NCBI GenBank assembly: GCA_019423565.1
Contig: JAHZBE010000003.1
Coordinates: forward strand, 1 to 64,000
Origin: a bacterium
GTDB lineage: Bacteria > Bacillota_I > Bacilli_A > RF39 > UBA660
Length of the DNA: 64,000 bases
Reading direction: 5' to 3'
Below the pieces are notes generated by a model. It did no database searches, was not told where the DNA came from, and was given only the letters and a program-made list of their open reading frames with translations. This document shows positions 18,881-28,001 of this stretch, in pieces. Positions within the stretch are counted from its first letter, which is position 1, and each line of letters starts with the position of its first letter. The position numbers and the translations under genes were made by a program.

Positions 18881-18892
18881 ACTATCCTCCTC

Positions 18893-20608
18893 TTAAAATT
18901 TTTTTCTATTCATAAATGGCACTAGCATAAGAAATGGTAAGCATGTACATGCAGAATACATATATCTAAATTCTGCAAATACAGGTGTTGCAATTAATAT
19001 AGTTAACCAAACTCCAATTATAGGAATAAATAAAATAATACTTTTTTTAAATTTATTTTTTAATAAATATATAAACGAAATAATAATCATTAAAATATAA
19101 CTTCCAATACTCCAAATTATATTATAAATTGGTATTGCTTTTGTTGTTAAAGCATTAGTATATTTTCTTACACTATTTAAACTTTCTAAATGACCATTAA
19201 CTCCTATATTATTTTTTTCAACGTCAGTTATTACAGTCCAATAATCAACATTTGGATACCAATACCCTAACGTTGAAATTAAAAAGGTTTCGGACGCAAT
19301 ATCAAAATGTTTAGTACATAATGAAATATATAAATCTAAATATTTCTTTTTATCTTCTTCAAAAGGTTTAATATTAAATTCTTCATTAAATTTTATTGAA
19401 TCTACTATTTCTGGATTGTATGACTTCTTTAATGTTTCAAGTGGAATAATTTCATCAATTGCTTCTTTCTCACTGTCAGTAAATTCAACACCTTTATAAG
19501 CCATTCTTCCTATTTGTTGCATTGGTATTGCTAGATACTCTGCCGTTGATGTTTGCTTAACACCAAGTAACTTAAATATAGGACCATTTACAACAAAGTA
19601 CACACAGAAAACAATAAAAATCATAGGTAAAATTGTTAAAATTTGTTTTCTAAAAATTATTATTAAAAATATTGATAATATAAAGAACATATATAACGCA
19701 TTATTTCTAAAGAAAATTGTTAATATTGATATTACTATAAAAGAATATGAATTTTTAAATGTAATTTTATCTTTTTCTAACATTTTATAAATTGTTATTG
19801 TCATTAATAATAAACATCCGCTGAATATAATATCCTTCCATATTGTTATGCTATAAAAGGCATTAACTGGATTTATAGAGAAATATAAAAGAATTACAAA
19901 TAATATTTTCTTGTTAATTTTTCTATCATATAAAAATTTAATAAAATATGAATATATTCCTGCCATGATTGTCATTTGAGTAAAGGAAATACATGCTGTT
20001 GCAATTGTTGTATTATTAAATATTGCCATCCCAATTTTAAAAGGAATTGAACAAAATAATACATGTATAACAGGATGATGATTGCTTATATTAGCAAAAT
20101 TATTTATAATTAGAGATATTTCTGTTATTGAATCATTAGTAATAAGTCCTGGATAATAAATAATAAAATATGGTATATAGCAAATAAATATAATCAAAAA
20201 TGTTTTTAACCATATATGATTTATCTTTTTATTTTCTGAATACACATTGACATTATCTAGATAATTAATACTTCTCATAATAATTGGACAAAATAAGGAA
20301 AAGTATCCAAATAAATATATAATAGTTCTAGCTTTAAATATATCATTCCAAATAGAATATTCAGCATTATATCTTAGAATATAGCAAGTTCTCCCAACAA
20401 AAAATATCAGTGAAAGCGCTAGTGAGACAAATATCATAAATTTAAAATTTTTCTTATTTGAAAAATCAGTTTTATAAATAAACAATGTATATAATACAAA
20501 AAACAAAACAAGGATAAAATTATATCCTTCTGTTATTTTTTGAAAATACATTGAAACAAATATAACAAAACTCATGATAAACGCAATTATTAACTTCTTG
20601 TTATTCAT
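18893..20608 (-). CDS. polytopic membrane protein, DUF6020-like (paralogue)
   Basis: 571 residues, about twelve helices. It matches the protein at 14843-16561 block for block: YPGLITNDSITE, HHPVIHV, TIWKDIIFSG and IPMQQIGRMAYKGVEF, with the same spacing to the C-terminus. The shared polar blocks probably mark the active face. It overlaps by 4 bases the family 4 glycosyltransferase gene upstream. GGAGGAG precedes the ATG. Two copies with diverged helices suggest related acceptors or donors in one glycan. Confidence 0.65.
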   Translation of the reverse strand: MNNKKLIIAFIMSFVIFVSMYFQKITEGYNFILVLFFVLYTLFIYKTDFSNKKNFKFMIFVSLALSLIFFVGRTCYILRYNAEYSIWNDIFKARTIIYLFGYFSLFCPIIMRSINYLDNVNVYSENKKINHIWLKTFLIIFICYIPYFIIYYPGLITNDSITEISLIINNFANISNHHPVIHVLFCSIPFKIGMAIFNNTTIATACISFTQMTIMAGIYSYFIKFLYDRKINKKILFVILLYFSINPVNAFYSITIWKDIIFSGCLLLMTITIYKMLEKDKITFKNSYSFIVISILTIFFRNNALYMFFILSIFLIIIFRKQILTILPMIFIVFCVYFVVNGPIFKLLGVKQTSTAEYLAIPMQQIGRMAYKGVEFTDSEKEAIDEIIPLETLKKSYNPEIVDSIKFNEEFNIKPFEEDKKKYLDLYISLCTKHFDIASETFLISTLGYWYPNVDYWTVITDVEKNNIGVNGHLESLNSVRKYTNALTTKAIPIYNIIWSIGSYILMIIISFIYLLKNKFKKSIILFIPIIGVWLTILIATPVFAEFRYMYSACTCLPFLMLVPFMNRKKF

Positions 20609-21621
20609 TTTTGCTCCTCCATTACCTTTGTAAAAAACTCATCATATTCTTTCGCTATTTTTTTAAAAGAATATTTTTCTGCTTGTTTAATATTTTCATC
20701 TGATAAAGATTTCATTTGGTGTATATTTTTTATCATATTTTTAATTTTATTTTTCATTTCTTTTACAGTTCTTTGTTTTAATATATATTTTTGTTGTTTT
20801 TTTCCTAAAGCATCTTTTACAACACCAACATCAGTTGATATTATAGGAACACCACACGCCATCGCCTCAAGTATTGGGCCTGGAGTTCCTTCACTTTTTG
20901 AAGAACAAATTAAAATATCTATTTTACTATAATAATTTACCATTTCTGTATATGGAATAAAACCTTGATTAGAATCTGCATAATTTTTAGTTATATTGTA
21001 CCCTTCATCAATTAATTCATCTATTGCAGGATCAAGAATTGTTTTCAATCCTTTATGATCAAAATTACCTGACCAATTACTGTTACCAACCCATCCAATA
21101 ACTATTTTTCTTTCTTTTTTGAAATCAAAACGTTCTAAATTTATTGGATAAAAAAGTTCTAGATTTACTCCATCAGTTATAACCCTAGTTGGTTTATATT
21201 TTAAGTCTAAATTGTTATAAATTTCTAATAATTTTGATGATGATACTGTATAATTTTTTACTCTAGAAAATATTGATTTGGTTATTTCAAAATTATCATT
21301 TATAAATAAATGATCATATACTCCAGTTGTTATTTTATCATAATTTAATTTGTCTGCTAAAAAACGATTTTTATCAAGACCATCTTCTTTTAATATCCAA
21401 TCTAACGCTTCATTATTATCGTAGTATAATTCATATCTCCAAAAAAAGTGAATTAAATCATAATCTTCAAGTAATAAATACAAATGAAATAAACTATTCT
21501 CTAAATATGAAGTTGGAATTATAGTTACATCATATTTTTCCGATAAATATTTTTTTATATTATTGGCATTATTGTAAAATGCCCAATTAACTGTATCAAC
21601 AATAAGGGCTATTTTTTTCAT
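20605..21621 (-). CDS. family 4 glycosyltransferase
   Basis: 338 residues with a GT-B fold. The C-terminal half has the donor-binding signature: SSKSEGTPGPILEAMACGVPIISTDVG near residues 235-265, with the EX7E glutamates. The N-terminal domain is less conserved. It is a cytoplasmic sugar transferase using a nucleotide sugar; donor and acceptor are unknown. Its start overlaps the stop of the small coiled-coil gene by 4 bases, and its end overlaps the DUF6020-like gene. It therefore belongs to the tightly packed run from 25622 down to 16652. Confidence 0.87.
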   Translation of the reverse strand: MKKIALIVDTVNWAFYNNANNIKKYLSEKYDVTIIPTSYLENSLFHLYLLLEDYDLIHFFWRYELYYDNNEALDWILKEDGLDKNRFLADKLNYDKITTGVYDHLFINDNFEITKSIFSRVKNYTVSSSKLLEIYNNLDLKYKPTRVITDGVNLELFYPINLERFDFKKERKIVIGWVGNSNWSGNFDHKGLKTILDPAIDELIDEGYNITKNYADSNQGFIPYTEMVNYYSKIDILICSSKSEGTPGPILEAMACGVPIISTDVGVVKDALGKKQQKYILKQRTVKEMKNKIKNMIKNIHQMKSLSDENIKQAEKYSFKKIAKEYDEFFTKVMEEQK

Positions 21622-21806
21622 TTTTTACTCCTATTTCTTCTAAAAATTATATCAAAAAGGGTACGGTTCTTTTCTATTTTAAGTTCTTCTTCTAACCTTG
21701 CTTTTTCTTTATTTAGATTTATAATATTAATTCTTAGGATTTCTATTTCTTTTGACTTTGTATAATTTTGTAATTCAAGTTTTTCAATTAATTGTTGTTC
21801 ACTCAT
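21618..21806 (-). CDS. small coiled-coil protein
   Basis: 62 residues from the ATG at 21804-21806; a frame five codons longer starts inside the end of the upstream gene and is not preferred. Almost the whole chain is a Glu/Lys/Leu coiled coil ending in a basic RRNRSKK tail. There is no membrane segment. It is wedged between two glycosyltransferase genes with one base and a 4-base overlap at its borders. It may tether or oligomerise those enzymes, an inference from position only. Confidence 0.6.
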   Translation of the reverse strand: MSEQQLIEKLELQNYTKSKEIEILRINIINLNKEKARLEEELKIEKNRTLFDIIFRRNRSKK

Positions 21807-21807
21807 A

Positions 21808-23805
21808 TTAATCACCATATAAAACCATTGCAGGTGTTAATTTGTAAATTTTATTATTTTTCTTCTTATCTTTTACAAACTGCTCTATTTTTTTATTTTT
21901 AAATGCTTCATTTCTTTCTTTTATAAAATTTGCTAATTCTAAATTATTAAGTTTATTTAACATTGATTTATAATAATTACTATCAAAAACTTCAACTAAA
22001 ATTTCATATACATTTTCATATATATATTTTGTGTATTTTTTCAATTCTGATTCATCCATATAGTAAAGTTGGTTCATTATAAATTGTTCTATTCTCCATG
22101 AAAATGTATAGTATTTAAATTTTGATTCTTCAACACTTATTGAATTTTTATATTTAACTAATCTATCATTTACAACTTTTATGATATCAATCATACTATA
22201 TCCTGCTGATGACCTCATTATAGAATTTTCTCTTATATAATATTCATAATATCCCCTTGGGAAATATTTTAACGTTTTTGCTTCAAATAAAACAAATGGA
22301 TTTGTACTTAAATCTTCATATTTATCCTCTATATATTTTATATTTAATTTTTCATACAAACTTTTTTTAATTATCTTATTACAAGTCGATGGCATTATTG
22401 TAGTATATAGTATACCCTCATATCTATTTTCATTTTTGAAAATCGGATCTAATGCTGGTGTTTGATATCTTTCATCATTTGTAATTGTTTCAAAATCATA
22501 TATAATTATATCAATGTCACGATCTATATATTCTTTACAATCTCTAAAGAAATATGGATCTATAGTATCGTCTGAATCAATAGATGCTATATATTTTCCT
22601 TTTGCTTCCTTCAAAGCAACATTTCTAACATTTCCAAGTCCATGATTTTCTTGTTTAATATATCTTATTAAATCTGGATATTTTTTAACATATTTATTTA
22701 TAACATTTTCACTGTTATCAGTTGAACCATCATTGATTATTAAAATCTCACAATCTTTTATAACCGCATCTAAAATAGAATTTAGTGACTTTTCAAGAAA
22801 TTTTTCTACATTATAAACAGGGACAATAATTGATATTAATTTTTCATACTCTTTTTCATTTTCTCTTAAAATTTCTTTACCAATAAACTTATTTTTTAAT
22901 TCCACAACCTCTTTAGAATATTTTTTTCTAAATTTTTCATATTCTTTAATTATTTCATCTTTATTATTTATAACTTCTTCTATTTTTTTTGCTATTTCAT
23001 CTATATTATCATCACTTTTTACCATTAAATACTTTTGAAGTTTTGGATATTCATTTAAAAATTCATTATTTCCTAAAATACATGGTATATTTAAATCCAT
23101 ACTTTTCATAAAGTAATTTATATCATTATTTGTAAAATTAATATATAAATTAACTTCATTGCTACTAATTAAATCATCCATATTTTTTGAAAATACATGT
23201 TTTATGTCAAACAATTTAAGAAACTTTTTTGTTACTTTATTTGGATTATAAACATTTGCATAATATTTATTTAAAAGTCTTAACGCACTAAGTTCATTAT
23301 AAAAACTATGTTTTGCATCACCTTCGTTATTTAATAAACCAACTTGAGATTTTACAATTTTCTGTTTTTCTATTCTTGTTATTTCTAATTGAATCTTAAA
23401 TACATTTTCACCCTTATTTTTTAAAGTTTGATAAAAGGCCTCATCAATGAATCCGATGGAAGACGCTATTTTACTACTATAGAATTTATATAGCCCATTA
23501 AATATATAAAACTTAAATGGATCAGATAATGCTCCTAATGAGCCTGTATAAATGAATTTTATTTCATGTGAATTGTTTAAACCATTAATTATTTGTGTAT
23601 ACTCTTCTTGAAAATCAATAAAAATTAATTGCCTAAAGTTGTTTTTATTAATAAAATCTATTATAAAATTTAAATCTTCTACATTGTTATCAATTAATAT
23701 TGTATTTTCAAATGTTTCATGTATATTTTCATATAAATCTTTTGTCATTTTTGGAACAATTACTAAGTACTCCAAATTATAAATTATATCTAAATCTTTC
23801 TTCAT
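21808..23805 (-). CDS. two-domain glycosyltransferase with C-terminal GT2 domain
   Basis: 665 residues from the ATG at 23803-23805, which has GAGGTGAT upstream; a GTG at 23814 lies in that site and is rejected. Residues 1-320 resemble a Rossmann or GT-B-like region without clear motifs. Residues about 325-560 are a GT-A family 2 domain: IIVPVYNVEKFLEKSL, NDGSTDNSE and the metal motif SIDSDDTID. The tail is helical. The enzyme probably adds one or two sugars during glycan assembly. It lies 5 bases after the GT32-containing gene. Confidence 0.8.
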   Translation of the reverse strand: MKKDLDIIYNLEYLVIVPKMTKDLYENIHETFENTILIDNNVEDLNFIIDFINKNNFRQLIFIDFQEEYTQIINGLNNSHEIKFIYTGSLGALSDPFKFYIFNGLYKFYSSKIASSIGFIDEAFYQTLKNKGENVFKIQLEITRIEKQKIVKSQVGLLNNEGDAKHSFYNELSALRLLNKYYANVYNPNKVTKKFLKLFDIKHVFSKNMDDLISSNEVNLYINFTNNDINYFMKSMDLNIPCILGNNEFLNEYPKLQKYLMVKSDDNIDEIAKKIEEVINNKDEIIKEYEKFRKKYSKEVVELKNKFIGKEILRENEKEYEKLISIIVPVYNVEKFLEKSLNSILDAVIKDCEILIINDGSTDNSENVINKYVKKYPDLIRYIKQENHGLGNVRNVALKEAKGKYIASIDSDDTIDPYFFRDCKEYIDRDIDIIIYDFETITNDERYQTPALDPIFKNENRYEGILYTTIMPSTCNKIIKKSLYEKLNIKYIEDKYEDLSTNPFVLFEAKTLKYFPRGYYEYYIRENSIMRSSAGYSMIDIIKVVNDRLVKYKNSISVEESKFKYYTFSWRIEQFIMNQLYYMDESELKKYTKYIYENVYEILVEVFDSNYYKSMLNKLNNLELANFIKERNEAFKNKKIEQFVKDKKKNNKIYKLTPAMVLYGD

Positions 23806-23810
23806 ACTTA

Positions 23811-25622
23811 TCACCTCTTCAAAAATTCCTTAACATTTTTCTCTGCTTCTTCACAATTTTTCTTTTTAAATTCTTCATATAATTTAAAAATTTTATCTTT
23901 ATTTTCTAAACAAAATAATAATTTGTTTTTTATTTCCTCAGGATTTTCTTCATTATTTACAATTAAATAATCTTCCAATTCTGAGCCTTCAAAATAATGA
24001 TGATTATTTCCAGTAATACATGGTACACCTACCTCAAAACTTTCAAGTGGCATCATAGGTGCACATTCTGAAAAAGTAACATACATTGTTATATCATTTT
24101 TTGACATTTTTTTAATTAAATCTTTTCTAGGTAAAGAATTTTTGACACCATCTAATTTAACCCCTATTACTTTTGCAAATTCTATTGCACTATCATTTAA
24201 TGGTACCATATCAATTACAGCATTAGGAATTAGTGATACTGCTGCCATTTGGGTAAACATATTTTTTCTCCAATCATCACATTTAGCAGCATATAAACCT
24301 ATTCTAATATCTTTTTGTCCTTTTGATTTTTTTTCATCAACATCAAAATCTAATGAAACTATATTTGTTAAAAAACATGCATTTAATCCCTGAGACAAAT
24401 AAAAATTAAGCATACTTTTCTTACAAGTTGCAAAGCAATCAATTATTCCTTTTTTCATTAATTTAATTATTTCTGTATTACCTTTCCAACCATATGAATC
24501 AAGAACTTGTGAATTACTTCCGTGCCAATAAACTTTTACTTTTACTTTTGGATTTTTCTTCTTAATTAAAATTGCAAGTTTATCTTGACCAATAGGCATG
24601 GCATTAATAATAATCTGTTTAATGTTATTTTCTAAAATAGCTTTAGCAACTTTTTCTATATCTTTTTTTCTATATAATTCTCCGCAATCAACATTATGCT
24701 TAAACAATTCTTTGGAAGCACTTGTTACTCCAAAAAAGTCACTATTATGTATTGCAATATACTCAGAATTATTATATTTATTTATACTTTCAATTGTATT
24801 TTCAATTCTATTTAAATATTTTTCATTAATTCTAAGATTCTTTCTCTTATAATTTCTATAAATTACTATCGGGAATAGAATAACTTTTGCTATTTTTCTT
24901 ATTATGATTTTTATTTTTCTATAACTGTTTAATATTTTAAATGTTCTGCCTCTTCCAATTTTTCTAACCATATTAATTTCAATTCTATCTTTTAATGGAA
25001 TCCATGTTGCATCAAAATAATGAATCATGCAAGTATTATCTGTAAACATATTATTTTCCCAATTATAAGAATAAGGATAAAAATAATCTCTTGGATAAAT
25101 ATAAATATTATGTTCTAATTCTTGTATACATTTAGAATTCATAACAAAACCTATATCAGTTAAAATTTCAGTTATTAATTTTGGAATTGCTACATCAGAA
25201 CGATTTTCATTATCAAAATGTTCAAAACTTCTGTATTTTTCTAGAAGTAGTGAACTTATATATCCATTTGATTCTTTCTCATACCATACTGCAGAATTTA
25301 CAAATCCTGTATCTTCAACACCTAAAAAACTACCTTTTTTTAATAAATTATCAATATTTTTTGTAACTTCCATATCAGTATCAAAATAAATTCCACCCAT
25401 TTCTTTTAATGCTCTTGTTCTAGCATAGTCAGCAACAAAAGCCCAAGCCTTATTATCATAAGCCTCTTTAATAAAAGGACATTCATTTAAATCAACATTT
25501 GATTCATCCCATCTTATTATTTCAAAATCTGGAAGAAATTTTTTCCAACTTTCTATACATTTATTAGCAAGTTTTGGAAGTGGTTTTCCTCCAAACCAAC
25601 AATAATGAATATATTTTTTCAT
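23811..25622 (-). CDS. fused GT32-type and GT4-like glycosyltransferase
   Basis: 603 residues. The N-terminal 240 residues match the DXD sugar-binding family (capsular/GT32 type): IHYCWFGGKPLP at the start, ADYARTRALKEMGGIYFDTD with the DXD near residue 98. A basic linker (240-275) follows. Residues 280-600 are a GT-B/GT4-like domain (NSDFFGV, YWHGSNSQVLDSYGW, PLESFEVGVPCITGNN). Fusion of two transferase folds suggests two successive sugar additions by one chain. The ATG is 13 bases after the stop of the ABC ATPase gene, linking glycan assembly to export. Confidence 0.82.
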   Translation of the reverse strand: MKKYIHYCWFGGKPLPKLANKCIESWKKFLPDFEIIRWDESNVDLNECPFIKEAYDNKAWAFVADYARTRALKEMGGIYFDTDMEVTKNIDNLLKKGSFLGVEDTGFVNSAVWYEKESNGYISSLLLEKYRSFEHFDNENRSDVAIPKLITEILTDIGFVMNSKCIQELEHNIYIYPRDYFYPYSYNWENNMFTDNTCMIHYFDATWIPLKDRIEINMVRKIGRGRTFKILNSYRKIKIIIRKIAKVILFPIVIYRNYKRKNLRINEKYLNRIENTIESINKYNNSEYIAIHNSDFFGVTSASKELFKHNVDCGELYRKKDIEKVAKAILENNIKQIIINAMPIGQDKLAILIKKKNPKVKVKVYWHGSNSQVLDSYGWKGNTEIIKLMKKGIIDCFATCKKSMLNFYLSQGLNACFLTNIVSLDFDVDEKKSKGQKDIRIGLYAAKCDDWRKNMFTQMAAVSLIPNAVIDMVPLNDSAIEFAKVIGVKLDGVKNSLPRKDLIKKMSKNDITMYVTFSECAPMMPLESFEVGVPCITGNNHHYFEGSELEDYLIVNNEENPEEIKNKLLFCLENKDKIFKLYEEFKKKNCEEAEKNVKEFLKR

Positions 25623-25635
25623 TTATTCACACTCC

Positions 25636-26370
25636 TTATTTCATTTGTTCTTTATAATACTCATCACATATTTCTTTAGTATCACCTATTTTTACAACTT
25701 GTCCATGATCAAGCCAAACAACTTTGTTGCATAAATCTTTTATTGATTCAAGGGAATGTGAAACATATAAAACAGTTGTTCCACCTTTAATCATTTCCAT
25801 CATTTTATTTTTACTTTTTTCTTGGAATCTTAAATCTCCAACAGATAAAATTTCATCTACTATAAGTATTTCAGGATCTACTATAGTTGCGATAGAAAAT
25901 GCAAGTTTAGCAGTCATACCTGAAGAAAAGTTTTTTACAGGAACATCTAGGAAATCCTTTAGTTCTGAAAATTCAACTATTTCATCAAACTTACTATCCA
26001 AAAACTTTTTAGAATAACCGAGTATTGCCCCATTTAAATAAATATTTTCTCTTGCTGTTAAGTTTTGGTCAAATCCTGCACCAAGTTCAATCATAGGAGA
26101 AATAACACCATCTACTTCTACTTTCCCAGATGTAGGCTTCATAACTCCACTTACAACTTTTAAAAGTGTACTCTTACCTGCACCATTACTACCAATTAAA
26201 CCCACAACATCACCTTTATTAACGCTAAAAGTAACATTTTTTAAAGCCCAAAAATATTCTGTTTTTTTCTTTTTCTTTTTTGTAAAAAAATTTATAAATG
26301 CTTGTTTCATGGAAAAATCTTTTTCTATATCCATATTAAATTTCATTGAAACGTTTTTAATTCTTATCAT
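25636..26370 (-). CDS. ABC-2 polysaccharide/teichoic acid export ATPase (TagH/Wzt type)
   Basis: 244 residues. The ATPase core has Walker A GSNGAGKST near residue 63, signature NFSSGMTAKLAFSI, Walker B EILIVDEILSVGD and H-loop SHS. The N-terminal insertion with KKKKKKTEYFWALKNV and the SSGM signature are typical of TagH, Wzt and RfbE ATPases, which export finished polymers on undecaprenyl lipid. It lacks the C-terminal substrate-binding extension of many Wzt proteins. AGGTAGGTGAT precedes the ATG. It pairs with the permease encoded just upstream. Confidence 0.9.
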   Translation of the reverse strand: MIRIKNVSMKFNMDIEKDFSMKQAFINFFTKKKKKKTEYFWALKNVTFSVNKGDVVGLIGSNGAGKSTLLKVVSGVMKPTSGKVEVDGVISPMIELGAGFDQNLTARENIYLNGAILGYSKKFLDSKFDEIVEFSELKDFLDVPVKNFSSGMTAKLAFSIATIVDPEILIVDEILSVGDLRFQEKSKNKMMEMIKGGTTVLYVSHSLESIKDLCNKVVWLDHGQVVKIGDTKEICDEYYKEQMK

Positions 26371-26384
26371 TTTCTATCACCTAC

Positions 26385-27197
26385 CTAAATATAATATATA
26401 AATTTATCCTGTTTTTTTCTAAATACATATGAACCAATTAATAACATTCCAACTCCGAATAAAGTTATTATTCCAAGTGTCTTTAAAGTTGGCATTTGTT
26501 CATATACAACAACTGTTCTTGTAGCTGTTAAAAATTGATACATTGGATTTAAACTCATTAAAGCCTGTAGTTTAGTTGGTAATATTTCTATACTATAAAA
26601 TACTGGAGTTAAATAATTCCATATTGTAAGTACTATACCATATATATGAAATATATCTCTTAAGAAAACCGATACACATGATAATAATAATCCAATTCCA
26701 ACTGTAAACATAAGCATACATAAGAATATATATGGAAGTATTAAATAATACACATTAATGTGACATGTATAATCACCAAGTCCAAAATATGATAATAAAA
26801 TTATACCTAACCATGGAATTAATGTTAATAGAAAATCAATCCCAACAAATAAACATTTTGAAATTGGAAATACATACTTTGGTATATAAATTTTATTAAT
26901 TAAACTAAAATTTTCAACAACAGAGGTCATAGCCATATTTGAAGCTTGACTAAAATAGTTCCATAAAACTATACCTGTCATTAAATATACTAAATAGTTT
27001 ATACCTTCCACTTTAAACTTAAACATTTGTGAGAATACTATTGCCATTACTGTCATCATAAGTATTGGATTTAATAAACTCCATAAAACACCTAATACAG
27101 ATCTTTTATATTTTACTTTAAAATCTCTTGATATTAATTGTGACATCAAAAACCAATATCTTTTAAAATTCAAAATTATTCCTTTTACTCTTGTCAT
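26385..27197 (-). CDS. ABC-2 polysaccharide export permease (TagG/Wzm type)
   Basis: 270 residues with six transmembrane helices. The N-terminal amphipathic segment with SRDFKVKYKRSVLGVLWSLLNP is the conserved ABC-2 interface before helix 1. LRDIFHIYGIVLTIWNYLTPVFYS near residue 200 is the typical second block. It forms the channel for the ATPase encoded 14 bases downstream. The presence of this pair suggests that the glycan of the neighbouring clusters leaves by the ABC route. No Wzx flippase is seen in the window, although an O-antigen-ligase-like protein is. Confidence 0.9.
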   Translation of the reverse strand: MTRVKGIILNFKRYWFLMSQLISRDFKVKYKRSVLGVLWSLLNPILMMTVMAIVFSQMFKFKVEGINYLVYLMTGIVLWNYFSQASNMAMTSVVENFSLINKIYIPKYVFPISKCLFVGIDFLLTLIPWLGIILLSYFGLGDYTCHINVYYLILPYIFLCMLMFTVGIGLLLSCVSVFLRDIFHIYGIVLTIWNYLTPVFYSIEILPTKLQALMSLNPMYQFLTATRTVVVYEQMPTLKTLGIITLFGVGMLLIGSYVFRKKQDKFIYYI

Positions 27198-27281
27198 AAA
27201 ACACCTCTTTACATTATTTCACATAAAAATTATAACATATATATGCTACAATTCAAACAAAACTTAACAAAGTTATAATTA

Positions 27282-27677
27282 TTAATTTTTCTTTTTTTCT
27301 AAAAATAATTTTCTAGTTATAAAATTATAACACATAACAACTGCAGTTGCTACTATCTTTGAAATCATATAATATATTCCAAATTCTTTGTCCATAATCC
27401 ACATAATAAGTTCATTTATTCCAAGACCTATTACACTTAAAATTATAAATACTATAAGTTCTTTTGTCTTACTATTTTTTTCTTTATCAACATCGAAAAC
27501 CCATTTTACACTTGCTATATAATTAAATATAACTGAAACAGTAAATGAAATAGCTGCCGATATTAGTGCTGGCACTTTAAATACTTCTGTTAAAAATACC
27601 ATTAATCCATAATCAATTACAAATGCTATTCCACCTACTACACCGAATTTTAATATTTGATTTATTAACTTTTTCAC
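27282..27677 (-). CDS. GtrA-family membrane protein
   Basis: 131 residues from a GTG at 27675-27677, placed 7 bases after AGGAGG. The open frame runs 56 codons further but that part overlaps the ribosome site and promoter and is not protein-like. Four transmembrane helices are evident, with the GtrA pattern LKFGVVGGIAFVIDYGL at the start and FNYIASVKWVF in the middle. GtrA-family proteins are thought to flip or handle polyprenyl-phosphate sugars, which would match the GT2 at 12581-13516 and the GT-C-like proteins. Confidence 0.88.
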   Translation of the reverse strand: MKKLINQILKFGVVGGIAFVIDYGLMVFLTEVFKVPALISAAISFTVSVIFNYIASVKWVFDVDKEKNSKTKELIVFIILSVIGLGINELIMWIMDKEFGIYYMISKIVATAVVMCYNFITRKLFLEKKKN

Positions 27678-27701
27678 TACTTTTCCTCCTACCATAAAAA
27701 A

Positions 27702-27707
27702 ATTATA
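27702..27707 (-). promoter_or_regulatory. putative -10 of the GtrA/ABC export transcript
   Basis: Minus-strand TATAAT 24 bases before the GTG of the GtrA gene; the -35 is poor. It would drive the leftward run of GtrA, permease, ATPase and glycosyltransferases. Confidence 0.4.
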
Positions 27708-27785
27708 CAATACTTTTACTAAAAAATAAAGGTAAGTATAATTAAAAATATCGTAAATCGTCTTTAAATGTAATATTTTTTTTGA

Positions 27786-27791
27786 TATAAT
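27786..27791 (+). promoter_or_regulatory. putative -10 of the glmS promoter
   Basis: Plus-strand TATAAT. A start about 7 bases downstream would put some 35 nucleotides before the ribozyme cleavage site. The -35 (TTTAAA at 27763-27768) is weak. Confidence 0.45.
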
Positions 27792-27833
27792 CATTATAGT
27801 TATTATGATAAAGGGAGGTAAACATAATAATAA

Positions 27834-27963
27834 GCGCCAGACCATTAAATTGGTGACGAGGATTGATAGTTATCGAAATTTCGGCGGATTCTATCACGGA
27901 TAAAATTTTATTCGTTAGATATATAACAAAAAATAAAATTAAGATTATAACAAAATATATATC
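27834..27963 (+). ncRNA. glmS ribozyme (GlcN6P-activated self-cleaving riboswitch)
   Basis: The core is nearly identical to known glmS ribozymes: AGCGCC at 27833-27838 with cleavage expected between A27833 and G27834. A short hairpin (ACCA/TGGT) comes next, then GACGAGGA, GTTATCGAAATTTCGGCGG and a TGATAG/CTATCA helix (27863-27896). A P3-like hairpin (GGATAAAA/TTTTATTC) and a distal helix GATATAT/ATATATC (27918-27963) complete it. Glucosamine-6-phosphate acts as cofactor and cleavage lowers glmS mRNA. It lies 38 bases upstream of the glmS ATG. The 3' limit is inferred from pairing. Confidence 0.95.
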
Positions 27964-28001
27964 ACAAACAAAATTACAAAAAGAAAGTGAGACAATAAAA
28001 A

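Noticed and set aside
27678..27845. 56-codon N-terminal extension of the GtrA protein
   Set aside because: It overlaps the AGGAGG site and a -10 element; GtrA proteins are about 130 residues and begin at the GTG chosen.
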